A stretch of 5,619 bases of DNA from Prevotellaceae bacterium (GTDB lineage: Bacteria > Bacteroidota > Bacteroidia > Bacteroidales > UBA932), in contig JAIROF010000218.1 of assembly GCA_031257655.1 (NCBI GenBank), forward strand, positions 1 to 5,619. The letters are read 5' to 3'. This document shows, piece after piece, positions 1 through 5,559 of the stretch. Below the pieces are notes generated by a model that ran no database searches, was not told the DNA's origin, and worked only from the letters and a program-made list of their open reading frames with translations. The position numbers and the translations under genes are program-made. How positions within the stretch are numbered: the first letter of the stretch is position 1; the number at the start of each line of letters is the position of its first letter.

Positions 1-52
1 CCCATAAATCCCGTAAAATCCGAGTTCAGACAATAGCGGCGCAACGCGGACG

Positions 53-1114
53 CTACGGCGTGCGCTGGGATTCGCTTAGCAGGTGGTACTTCTTTTGGCG
101 GCTTTTCCAGCGCTCCATGGCGTACTGCCGCATGTCCTCCACCTTATCCTTTTCGTCCACAATCTCAACGCCCAGCAGCGCCTCAATGATATCCTCTATG
201 GTGGCAACGCCGCCCATTCCGCCGTACTCATCCACCACCAGCGCAAGGTGCTCCTTTTTGGAGAGCATCCTGTCCCACGCATCGAGCACGGTGATGGCTT
301 CGGGAAAGGTGAGGATTTCCCGCTTAATATCCTTTAGCTTGAGCTGGAACTGGTCTTCGGCAAGCTTCTCAAAGACCAAATCCCGCAGCACGTAGCCCGT
401 GATGTCGTCGCTGTTTTCGCCGTATATGGGGATGCGCGAAAAGTGCAGAAAATCCTTATCCTTAAGAAACTCTTGCAGCGTCATATTTTCGTTGGCGGCC
501 ACCACCACTATGCGCGGCGTCATCACCTCCGAAATCCGCACGCTCTTGAGCCGTATCAGGTTCTGGATGATTCTGTTTTCCTTGTCGGCAATGATGCCCT
601 CCTGCGTGCCGATGCTCGCCAGCGCAGATATTTCCTCACGGCTCGTGGTGAGCTCCTTCTTGTCCCTCGAAAGCACCCTTGTCAGCACCGCCGAAGCCAC
701 CACAAACGGGTAGGTGATGATGATCATCCCCCGAATGGTGGCGGCGGATATGCCCGCCAGGTTCTTGCAGTAGCCGGCGCCTATGGTTTTGGGGATAATT
801 TCGGTGAACACAAGTATGAGCACCGTGAGGATGGCGGACACGAGGCCAAAGTAGGCTTCGCCGAAAACCAGCGTTGCCTGTGCGCCTATCCCCGCAGCGC
901 CCACCGTATGGGCTATGGTGTTGAGCGAAAGAATGGCGGAGAGAGGCCGGTCGATATTCTCCTTAAACCGGATCATGGCCTCCGCTCTCCGGCTGCCCTG
1001 CTCGGCTTGAGACCTCAGGTACGGAACCGGAACAGACAGCAGTACCGCCTCCATAATAGAGCACAAAAACGACGTGAACAGCGCTATAAACAAGTAGGTA
1101 AATAACAAGGCCAT
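53..1114 (-). CDS. CNNM (DUF21) / CBS-pair membrane protein, CorC/HlyC family
   Basis: A 353-residue inner-membrane protein, probably involved in divalent cation (Mg2+/Co2+) transport or efflux; the old family name 'hemolysin' is misleading. Residues 1-150 are a CNNM/DUF21 domain with hydrophobic segments near 3-30, 57-80, 88-108 and 120-148. It keeps the family-type S19-x-x-E22-A...S27 pattern in the first helix, N65-TIAH, and TEIIPKT at 104-110. After a charged linker comes a CBS pair at about 195-320, opening with SEVMTPR (195-201), then SRIPIYGE (226-233), and closing with DEYGGMGG (295-302) and TIEDIIEALLG (305-315). The C-terminal CorC_HlyC domain of the longer family members is absent: the protein ends in about 35 charged residues after the CBS pair, so this is the short architecture. 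The start at 1114 places the first transmembrane helix at the N-terminus; there is no Shine-Dalgarno sequence. It is transcribed divergently from nadD. The family call is firm, but ion specificity cannot be read from the sequence. Confidence 0.93.
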   Translation of the reverse strand: MALLFTYLFIALFTSFLCSIMEAVLLSVPVPYLRSQAEQGSRRAEAMIRFKENIDRPLSAILSLNTIAHTVGAAGIGAQATLVFGEAYFGLVSAILTVLILVFTEIIPKTIGAGYCKNLAGISAATIRGMIIITYPFVVASAVLTRVLSRDKKELTTSREEISALASIGTQEGIIADKENRIIQNLIRLKSVRISEVMTPRIVVVAANENMTLQEFLKDKDFLHFSRIPIYGENSDDITGYVLRDLVFEKLAEDQFQLKLKDIKREILTFPEAITVLDAWDRMLSKKEHLALVVDEYGGMGGVATIEDIIEALLGVEIVDEKDKVEDMRQYAMERWKSRQKKYHLLSESQRTP

Positions 1115-1123
1115 GCGATCTTA

Positions 1124-1144
1124 AATTTTGAATTGTAAATTGAG
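1124..1144. repeat. Three degenerate 7-bp AATTKKR units
   Basis: AATTTTG, AATTGTA and AATTGAG follow one another with a 7-bp period just upstream of the CNNM start. This is AT-rich low-complexity spacer DNA with no visible function, and three imperfect copies are weak evidence for a real repeat. Confidence 0.35.
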
Positions 1145-1193
1145 CTTCGTGGTTATAGATTTTCTACTTCTCACCTTGAATACAAATATTCAA

Positions 1194-1220
1194 CAAAAAT
1201 ACAGCTTCACCTGCAAACAA
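1194..1220 (-). promoter_or_regulatory. Possible promoter of the CNNM gene
   Basis: On the minus strand, 1201-1194 reads TATTTTTG, which fits TAnnTTTG exactly. The nearest TTG (1220-1218) is only 16 bases upstream, short of the usual 19-21. It would give a leader of roughly 75 bases to the start at 1114. The region is AT-rich, so a chance match is quite possible. Confidence 0.3.
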
Positions 1221-1240
1221 TCTGCTAATGCAAGGTATTT

Positions 1241-1257
1241 TTCGGCAAGTAGCCGAA
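1241..1257. repeat. 17-bp dyad in the nadD/CNNM spacer
   Basis: TTCGGC (1241-1246) and GCCGAA (1252-1257) form a perfect 6-bp inverted repeat around AAGTA. On the plus strand it is followed by TTTT, so it looks like a small intrinsic terminator, but no plus-strand gene lies upstream. It may instead be an operator, or a structure in a longer nadD leader. Function is unknown. Confidence 0.45.
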
Positions 1258-1279
1258 TTTTATCGACGAGCAAAACCTG

Positions 1280-1293
1280 CAAAGCGCGCTTTG
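1280..1293. repeat. 14-bp perfect palindrome upstream of nadD promoter
   Basis: CAAAGCGCGCTTTG is a perfect palindrome with no spacer. Its centre lies about 34 bases before the nadD -33 element. Its position would suit an activator or repressor site. No regulator family is recognised from the sequence. Confidence 0.45.
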
Positions 1294-1320
1294 TAAAAGA
1301 ACTTTTTTCGCTGCATGCGC

Positions 1321-1351
1321 TTGAAAAGCCCGATTTTTTCATGTACTTTTG
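1321..1351 (+). promoter_or_regulatory. nadD promoter, Bacteroidetes type
   Basis: TACTTTTG at 1344-1351 is an exact match to the Bacteroidetes -7 consensus TAnnTTTG. A TTG at 1321-1323 lies 20 bases before it, within the usual 19-21 base gap to the -33 element. The implied transcript starts near 1357 and gives a leader of about 20 bases before nadD. This also rules out the upstream open frame as part of NadD. Confidence 0.65.
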
Positions 1352-1376
1352 CAGCGCAAAATCGGACGGCATGAAT

Positions 1377-1925
1377 ATGAAAACAGGACTATTCTTCGGC
1401 TCATTCAACCCTGTGCACGTAGGGCACACCATTGTGGCGAGCTACTGCGCCCAGTTTACCGACCTGGACGAGGTGTGGCTGGTGCCCAGCCCGCACAACC
1501 CTCAGAAGCCCGCCGGCGCGCTTTTGCCCGAGGCGAAGCGGCTTGCGCTGCTCCGCGCTGCCGTGGTGCAGCAAAAGCTTCCCCTCGGGGTGTGCGACGT
1601 GGAGTTTTCGCTCCCACGCCCGTCGTACACCATCAACACGCTGCGGGCGCTACAGGCGCAGCACCCGCGCGCACAGCTCGTGGTGATTATGGGCGCCGAC
1701 AGCCTCGCCGGCATTGAGCTGTGGCGCGAGTGGCAAACCCTGCTGCGCGACTTTGAGGTGTACGTCTACCCGCGCACCGGGTACAACGCCGAGGCGCTCT
1801 GCAAGCAGTACCGCGCAAAATTTATCCCCGCCCCCGTAGTAGAAATATCCTCCACCTTTATTCGCCAGGCGCTCAGGGAGGGCAAAAACGTCAACGCCTT
1901 TTTGCCCGTCACAGCCGATTTTTGA
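1377..1925 (+). CDS. nadD: Nicotinate-nucleotide adenylyltransferase NadD
   Basis: Cytoplasmic enzyme that joins nicotinate mononucleotide and ATP to give nicotinate adenine dinucleotide (deamido-NAD) and pyrophosphate, the penultimate step of NAD synthesis. The nucleotidyltransferase fold is clear: GSFNPVHVGH at residues 8-17 holds the HxGH ATP-binding motif (H14, H17), SPHNP lies at 38-42, MGADSL at 105-110, W116/W119 follow, and ISSTFIR at 157-163 is the second signature. The ATG at 1377 puts the first beta strand at the usual position, and a weak purine stretch (1364-1369) lies 7 bases upstream. An in-frame ATG at 1371 would add only Met-Asn and is equally possible. The frame stays open back to 1128, but those extra residues resemble no NadD and lie upstream of the promoter. 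At 182 residues the protein is short: it stops eight residues after FLP-V begins, where relatives carry a further terminal helix. The last 17 bp overlap the convergent GH3 gene. Identity is very secure; the exact start is less so. Confidence 0.95.
   Translation: MKTGLFFGSFNPVHVGHTIVASYCAQFTDLDEVWLVPSPHNPQKPAGALLPEAKRLALLRAAVVQQKLPLGVCDVEFSLPRPSYTINTLRALQAQHPRAQLVVIMGADSLAGIELWREWQTLLRDFEVYVYPRTGYNAEALCKQYRAKFIPAPVVEISSTFIRQALREGKNVNAFLPVTADF
1880..1907. terminator. Stem-loop at the overlapping nadD/GH3 gene ends
   Basis: GGGCAAAAA (1880-1888) and TTTTTGCCC (1899-1907) form a perfect 9-bp stem with a 10-base loop. It lies inside the last codons of nadD and one base past the GH3 stop codon (1911-1909, minus strand). 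Because it is symmetric it can form in both transcripts. The T run is inside the stem rather than after it, so it is not a classic intrinsic terminator. It could still protect or define 3' ends, and chance is not excluded. Confidence 0.35.
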
Positions 1926-3006
1926 CGGCAACAACGTTGCGGTACGCCTCGCTGATGCGCTCCTCGCTGATGCGCCCCTGCCTTACCGCCGCGCAAAGAG
2001 CGTCTACCGCCTTTTGCGCCAGCTGCGCATCGTACGACTTTCCGTTGTTGCTCAGCACGAGCATGTCGGCTCCGGCGTTTATCGCCAGCTCGAGCGCCTG
2101 CTCAAGCGCGTAGCGGTCTGCGATAGCCCCCATGTCCATGTCGTCGGAGACCACCAGCCCGCCAAACTTCAGGTCGCTCCGTATCAGGCCGACTGTTTTT
2201 TTTGAGAGCGTTGCGGGGTAGCGGTCGTCAAGCTTTCTGTTGAAGACATGCGATACCATAATGGCGTCGCAGTGGCCGCTTTTGAGCAGCCGGCGGTAGG
2301 GGATAAGCTCCTTTTTTGTCCATGTTCCGGTAACGTCGGTAAAGCCGAGGTGCGAATCGGTGCGGCTGCTGCCGTGCCCCGGAAAGTGCTTCAGCGCGGT
2401 GATGACGCCCTGCCGCCGGTGCTCGTCCACCCAAATGCGCGCATGCCTTACCACCACCTCCGGATTTGCCGAAAAGCTGCGCTCTACCTTGCCGATTACG
2501 GGGCAGGCCGGGTTTACATCTACGTCCACGCAGGGCACAAAGTTGAAGTTAACCCCCAGCGCGCGCAGCAGCTGCGCCGTTTGGGCGGCGTAGCGCCGCG
2601 TGGTGTCGACGCTGTTGACCCGCCCCAGGTGCTTTGCGCTCACGGTGGCGGGGAATCCTGCCGAGCGCTTCAGCCGGCTTACCATCCCCCCCTCCTGGTC
2701 GATGGAGATGATGAGCTTTTCGTCGGCAAGGCTTTGCAGGTCGCTGCACAGCTGCCGGAGCTGGGCTGGCGAGGCGATGTTGCGCCCGCGCGTTTTGCTC
2801 ACGGCGTCGTAGTCAAACAGGATTACGCCGCCCACGTGCAGCTCCTTTATGTCGCCGTAAATGTGGCTGCTGCTGGTGAGCTCCGTGCCGCGAAAGCCAA
2901 CGATGAGCAGCTGCGCAACCTTGTAGCGCAGGCTGTCGCCGGCTTGCAGCGACAGGCAGCTGCACAGAAAGGTGCACAGGAAGGGGAGGGTGCGGAAATG
3001 CTTCAT
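1909..3006 (-). CDS. Exported GH3 beta-N-acetylhexosaminidase (NagZ-like)
   Basis: A 365-residue glycoside hydrolase family 3 enzyme of the NagZ type, expected to remove terminal N-acetylglucosamine or related hexosamines from peptidoglycan fragments or other glycans. Residues 1-22 form a Sec signal (KHFR, then a hydrophobic stretch) with possible cleavage after LQA22. L14-C-S-C17 could instead be a lipobox, so lipoprotein status is open. In the TIM barrel, IDQEGG (102-107) is the substrate-binding loop. KHFPGHGSSRTDSH (206-219) contains the D217/H219 acid-base dyad typical of NagZ, as opposed to beta-glucosidase-type GH3 enzymes. VVSDDMDMGAI (285-295) carries the nucleophile, by family alignment D288. 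The length matches single-domain NagZ, with no beta-lactamase-like or GH3 C-terminal domain. Unlike cytoplasmic E. coli NagZ, this one is exported. It lies 123 bp downstream of the M13 peptidase gene in the same direction and overlaps the nadD end by 17 bp. An A8 run sits inside the coding strand (2196-2203). Substrate is inferred. Confidence 0.92.
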   Translation of the reverse strand: MKHFRTLPFLCTFLCSCLSLQAGDSLRYKVAQLLIVGFRGTELTSSSHIYGDIKELHVGGVILFDYDAVSKTRGRNIASPAQLRQLCSDLQSLADEKLIISIDQEGGMVSRLKRSAGFPATVSAKHLGRVNSVDTTRRYAAQTAQLLRALGVNFNFVPCVDVDVNPACPVIGKVERSFSANPEVVVRHARIWVDEHRRQGVITALKHFPGHGSSRTDSHLGFTDVTGTWTKKELIPYRRLLKSGHCDAIMVSHVFNRKLDDRYPATLSKKTVGLIRSDLKFGGLVVSDDMDMGAIADRYALEQALELAINAGADMLVLSNNGKSYDAQLAQKAVDALCAAVRQGRISEERISEAYRNVVAVKNRL

Positions 3007-3064
3007 TTTGGTATCGGCAGCGCATCGCTTTGGGTTTCTATGCTGCGCTCGGCATGGTTTTGTA

Positions 3065-3072
3065 CGAAAATA
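3065..3072 (-). promoter_or_regulatory. Weak -7-like box ahead of the GH3 gene
   Basis: The minus strand reads TATTTTCG at 3072-3065, one mismatch from TAnnTTTG, and there is no TTTG-like -33 element at the right distance. If used it would give a leader of about 50 bases. If not, GH3 is probably read from the M13 promoter. Confidence 0.2.
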
Positions 3073-3088
3073 GCGCGCAGGCGGCGCG
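3067..3088 (-). terminator. Weak hairpin plus T stretch after the M13 gene
   Basis: On the minus strand, CGCGC (3088-3084) pairs with GCGCG (3078-3074) around a 5-base loop, and TATTTT follows at 3072-3067. The stem is only 5 bp and the T run is short, so termination would be weak at best. It lies about 42 bases past the M13 stop codon and overlaps the GH3 promoter candidate. Confidence 0.25.
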
Positions 3089-3129
3089 GAGTATAGAGGC
3101 TTCCATTACGATGTGGCATTCAGGATTTC

Positions 3130-5157
3130 TCACCAGATATTCGCCCGTTTTTGCGGTTCGAGGTACATTCCGTCGCCGGGTTGTACCCCGAAAGCCTGCA
3201 CGAAGGCCTCCACGTGCGGCAGGGTTCCGTTCACGCGCCATTTTCCGAGCGAATGCACGTCCATTTTGGTGAGGCGCTCTACTTCCTTATCCCGGATGTT
3301 GCTTGCCCAGAGCGTGGCGTAGGCAATAAAGAAGCGCTGCGCGGGGGTAAACCCGGCTATCTTTTCCAGCGGTTTGCCCGCCAGGGCTTTTTGCAGCGCG
3401 ACGTATGCCACCTGCAGCCCGCCAAAGTCGGCAATATTTTCGCCCAGCGTAAACTTGCCATCGGCGTTAAGCCCCGGTAGCACCTCGATGCGGTTGAAGT
3501 GCTCCACCAGCGTCTGCGCGCGCTCTTCAAACTGCCGGCTGTCGGTAGCTGTCCACCAGTCGTTCAGGTTTCCCTTTGCGTCGTACTTGCGCCCCTGGTC
3601 GTCGAAGCCGTGCGTCATTTCGTGCCCAATGACTACCCCAATGGCGCCGTAGTTCACCGCGTCGTCGGCGTCCTTGCTGAAGAACGGGGGTTGCAGGATG
3701 CCCGCCGGGAAGCAGATTTCGTTGGTGGTGGGGTTGTAGTAGGCGTTGACCGTCTGCGGAAACATAGCCCACTTCTCCTTGTCCAGCGGCTTGTTTACCT
3801 CGCTCATCAGGTACTCAAAGTCGAACTTGTTGGAGCGCAGAATATTTTTCCAGTAGCCGTCCTTTTTTACCTCCAGCTTGGAGTAGTCGCGCCACTTGTC
3901 GGGGTATCCGATTTTGACGCGGAAGGTGGCCAGCTTTTCCAGCGCCTTGGCCTTAGTGGTGTCGGTCATCCAGGTCAGGCCGCCAATTCTGTCGGCAAGG
4001 GCGGCTTGCAGGTTCTTCACCAGCGTTACCATGCGCTCCTTTGAGGCGGCGGGGAAGTATTTTGCCACGTAGGCCTGCCCTACGGCCTCGCCCATGGCGC
4101 CGTTTACCACGTCTACGGTGCGCTTCCAGCGCGGGCGCAGCTCTTCGCGGCCGCTCAACACCTTTCCGTAAAATTCAAAGCTGCGGTTTACAAAGTCGTC
4201 GCTCAGGTAGGAGGCTGCGGCGTTTACGTACGTCCACGCCAGGTAGGCCTTTAGCTGGGCTAATTCCGCTTTTTTCAGGATGTCCGACGCCTCTTTTATG
4301 AAGTCGGGCTGCGAAACGTTGATCTCCTGCATGTCGCTCAGGCCTGCCGCCGCAAAAAAGGCGTCCCAGGCAAAGTCCGGCGCCAGGGTTTTGAGCGCCT
4401 GCACCGGAATTTTGTTGTAGATTTTTTCGGGCAGGCGCTGCGTATGCTTGTCCATCGAGGCTTTGGCGAGGCGCACTTCGAGGTCAAACACCTGCTTTGC
4501 CAGCGCCTCTGCGCTTGTTCCCGCAAGCTGGTCGTAGCCGGCCAGGGCAAGCATGGCGGCGATATGCTCCACAAACTTGGCGCGAATTTCCCTTGAGCGC
4601 TCATCGTCGTCGAGGTAGTAGTCGCGCTCGCCAAGCGACAGGCCGCCCTGGTATAGCCAGCCAATGTTCATATCGCTGTTGGCCAGGTCGGCTTCGCCAA
4701 AGAAGAGGAAAAATGGCGCTATTTGCTGCGTGTGCAGCTCCACCACCTTTGCCGCCAGCTGCTCCCTGTCGGCAATGGCGGCAATGGCTTGCAGCTCTTC
4801 CTGAATGGGCGCTTTACCCTGGGCGTTGAGCGTGGCCTCGTCCATGCCCACGTTGTACAGGTCGGCTATTTTTTGCTGCACCGACCCTTCGGGGTTTGCC
4901 CCCTTGCTCAGCTCGTCGATAAGGTCGTTGAGCTGCTGCTGGTTGTTTTCGCGCAGCCGGTCAAAGGTTCCGTAGCGGGCGTACTCGGGCTTCAGCGGGT
5001 TTTTCTGCATCCACCCACCGCAGGCGTACCCGTAAAAGTCCTCACGCGGGTTGACCGTCGTATCGAGGTTGGCCAAATCAATCCCCGCCCCGCGATAGCT
5101 GCTGTTGCAGCCGCCAAATGCTATCATACAAAATGTTGGTATGAAAATGTTTTTCAT
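3130..5157 (-). CDS. M13 family zinc metallopeptidase (neprilysin/PepO-like), probable lipoprotein
   Basis: A 675-residue, apparently complete M13 endopeptidase that should cut short peptides, using one zinc ion. The N-terminus is a Sec signal ending in AFGGC17, a plausible though imperfect lipobox (Phe at -3), so it is probably lipid-anchored and faces the periplasm or exterior. The M13 N-terminal domain starts near GIDLANLDTTVNPREDFYGY (25-44). The catalytic half has NAYYNP (471-476, substrate backbone binding), FPAGILQPPFF (483-493), the zinc site HEMTH (H512, E513, H516), and ENIAD (E573 third ligand, D577). H635 and R641 have the same spacing as neprilysin H711 and R717. It ends in Trp675, as the family does. 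All catalytic residues are present and the length is normal for bacterial members. It resembles the PepO-type enzymes of Bacteroidetes such as Porphyromonas, but the symbol is withheld. A Bacteroidetes-type promoter lies 64-71 bp upstream. The GH3 gene follows on the same strand. Confidence 0.95.
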   Translation of the reverse strand: MKNIFIPTFCMIAFGGCNSSYRGAGIDLANLDTTVNPREDFYGYACGGWMQKNPLKPEYARYGTFDRLRENNQQQLNDLIDELSKGANPEGSVQQKIADLYNVGMDEATLNAQGKAPIQEELQAIAAIADREQLAAKVVELHTQQIAPFFLFFGEADLANSDMNIGWLYQGGLSLGERDYYLDDDERSREIRAKFVEHIAAMLALAGYDQLAGTSAEALAKQVFDLEVRLAKASMDKHTQRLPEKIYNKIPVQALKTLAPDFAWDAFFAAAGLSDMQEINVSQPDFIKEASDILKKAELAQLKAYLAWTYVNAAASYLSDDFVNRSFEFYGKVLSGREELRPRWKRTVDVVNGAMGEAVGQAYVAKYFPAASKERMVTLVKNLQAALADRIGGLTWMTDTTKAKALEKLATFRVKIGYPDKWRDYSKLEVKKDGYWKNILRSNKFDFEYLMSEVNKPLDKEKWAMFPQTVNAYYNPTTNEICFPAGILQPPFFSKDADDAVNYGAIGVVIGHEMTHGFDDQGRKYDAKGNLNDWWTATDSRQFEERAQTLVEHFNRIEVLPGLNADGKFTLGENIADFGGLQVAYVALQKALAGKPLEKIAGFTPAQRFFIAYATLWASNIRDKEVERLTKMDVHSLGKWRVNGTLPHVEAFVQAFGVQPGDGMYLEPQKRANIW

Positions 5158-5220
5158 GGTAAATACCGTTTAATGATGTTTTTTGCAGCTCGAAAAGAGG
5201 AGCCGCAATCTTTTTTCTCG

Positions 5221-5254
5221 CAAAGGTAGCAAAGAATTACGAAATAATTACGAA
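5221..5254 (-). promoter_or_regulatory. Promoter of the M13 peptidase gene, Bacteroidetes type
   Basis: Read on the minus strand, 5228-5221 is TACCTTTG, an exact match to the -7 consensus TAnnTTTG. The -33 element is poor: TTCG (5254-5251) lies 22 bases upstream instead of TTTG at 19-21. The predicted start near 5214 gives a leader of about 57 bases. The -33 region is made of AATTACGAA repeat units, so the repeat cluster directly abuts this promoter. Confidence 0.55.
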
Positions 5255-5258
5255 TTAG
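5235..5258. repeat. Two AATTACGAA direct repeats, matched by an inverted copy at 5498-5508
   Basis: AATTACGAA occurs at 5235-5243 and 5246-5254, 11 bp apart. The second copy continues to give TTACGAATTAG (5248-5258), whose exact reverse complement CTAATTCGTAA lies at 5498-5508. These 11-bp inverted repeats bracket the tandem array and the hairpin, spanning 261 bp. No target-site duplication is visible outside them. Confidence 0.6.
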
Positions 5259-5286
5259 CTGATGTTTCGCGGTGGTTATCATTATC

Positions 5287-5358
5287 CACAGATTACACGG
5301 AGTACACGGATTGTACAGATTGTACAGATTGTACAGATTATACGGATTGTACAGAATT
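5287..5358. repeat. Tandem array of eight 9-bp units
   Basis: Eight consecutive units follow the pattern YACRGATTR: CACAGATTA, CACGGAGTA, CACGGATTG, TACAGATTG twice, TACAGATTA, TACGGATTG, and a degenerate TACAGAATT. The units differ mostly by transitions, which suggests an old array. On the minus strand every unit carries the core TCYGTR. The 9-bp period keeps reading frames open and explains the Thr-Asp-rich translation. In my general experience, arrays of this kind occur in intergenic DNA of many bacteria; their function is not known to me. Confidence 0.85.
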
Positions 5359-5392
5359 AAGCTGTCCGGTATGCTGATTTCGGCGTAAGCCC

Positions 5393-5475
5393 TCCGTGCT
5401 CCTCTGTGAAGCCTCCGTGCTCCTCTGCGTTAGCATTGCACAGAGGAGCGCTGAGGCTCCACGGAGGAGCACAGA
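5393..5475. repeat. 83-bp inverted repeat (35-bp stem, 13-base loop) with internal 21-bp direct repeat
   Basis: Left arm 5393-5427 pairs with right arm 5441-5475 at 30 of 35 positions, and two of the five mismatches become G-U pairs in RNA. The loop is 5428-5440. The left arm is itself a direct repeat of period 21: CCTCCGTGCTCCTCTG at 5391-5406 and again at 5412-5427, separated by TGAAG. The left-arm cores (TCCGTG, TCTGTG) recur inverted in the right arm as CACAGA and CACGGA. It could be a REP- or MITE-like palindrome or a very stable transcript hairpin. No T run follows on either strand, so a simple terminator is unlikely. Confidence 0.8.
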
Positions 5476-5486
5476 AACATGAGCTG

Positions 5487-5498
5487 GGAATTAATTCC
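5487..5498. repeat. 12-bp perfect palindrome
   Basis: GGAATTAATTCC is self-complementary and joins directly onto the CTAATTCGTAA copy at 5498-5508. It is AT-rich and short, so it may be a chance product of the surrounding AATT-type repeats. Confidence 0.4.
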
Positions 5499-5539
5499 TA
5501 ATTCGTAACTACTCAGGTAGCATATTTCATTGCAAATCA

Positions 5540-5547
5540 CAAAAGTA
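5540..5547 (-). promoter_or_regulatory. Isolated -7-like box within the repeat spacer
   Basis: The minus strand reads TACTTTTG at 5547-5540, an exact TAnnTTTG match pointing leftward into the large hairpin. There is no clear TTTG at 19-21 bases upstream (only GTTTTC nearby), and the surroundings are AT-rich. A transcript from here would carry the hairpin and the tandem array. Chance occurrence is likely. Confidence 0.2.
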
Positions 5548-5559
5548 ATAAAAATTCTC

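Noticed and set aside
1..52. Search for a partial gene at the left edge
   Set aside because: Only 52 bases precede the CNNM stop codon; nothing recognisable can be read from them.
34..55. Hairpin at the CNNM stop codon (TAGCG/CGCTA with inner GCG/CGC) as a terminator
   Set aside because: The stem is interrupted and short and no T run follows on the minus strand, so it is not distinguishable from chance.
443..1105. 220-residue open frame on the plus strand
   Set aside because: It is antisense to the CNNM/CBS gene, rich in His, Arg and Gly, with no domain; a shadow frame.
1128..1376. Upstream extension of the nadD frame by about 83 residues
   Set aside because: The extra residues have no NadD character, the nucleotidyltransferase strand begins right at 1377, and a good promoter with -7 box at 1344-1351 lies inside the extension.
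2248..3096. 282-residue open frame on the plus strand
   Set aside because: It is antisense to the GH3 gene, which has all its catalytic motifs. The translation has no recognisable domain and the composition expected of a shadow of a GC-rich gene.
3499..5229. Plus-strand open frames at 3499-4044 and 4723-5229
   Set aside because: Both are antisense to the complete M13 peptidase and show no domain or initiation signal.
5287..5358. CRISPR array
   Set aside because: Units are 9 bp and contiguous with no spacers, and no cas gene is present.
5183..5377. 64-residue open frame containing a Tyr/Cys-Thr-Asp repeat
   Set aside because: The peptide is just the translation of the 9-bp tandem repeat, whose period is a multiple of three. 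It also overlaps the M13 promoter and leader, and has no start signal.
5393..5475. Rho-independent terminator for a gene right of the window
   Set aside because: The stem is far longer than usual, is imperfect, and neither side is followed by a T run.
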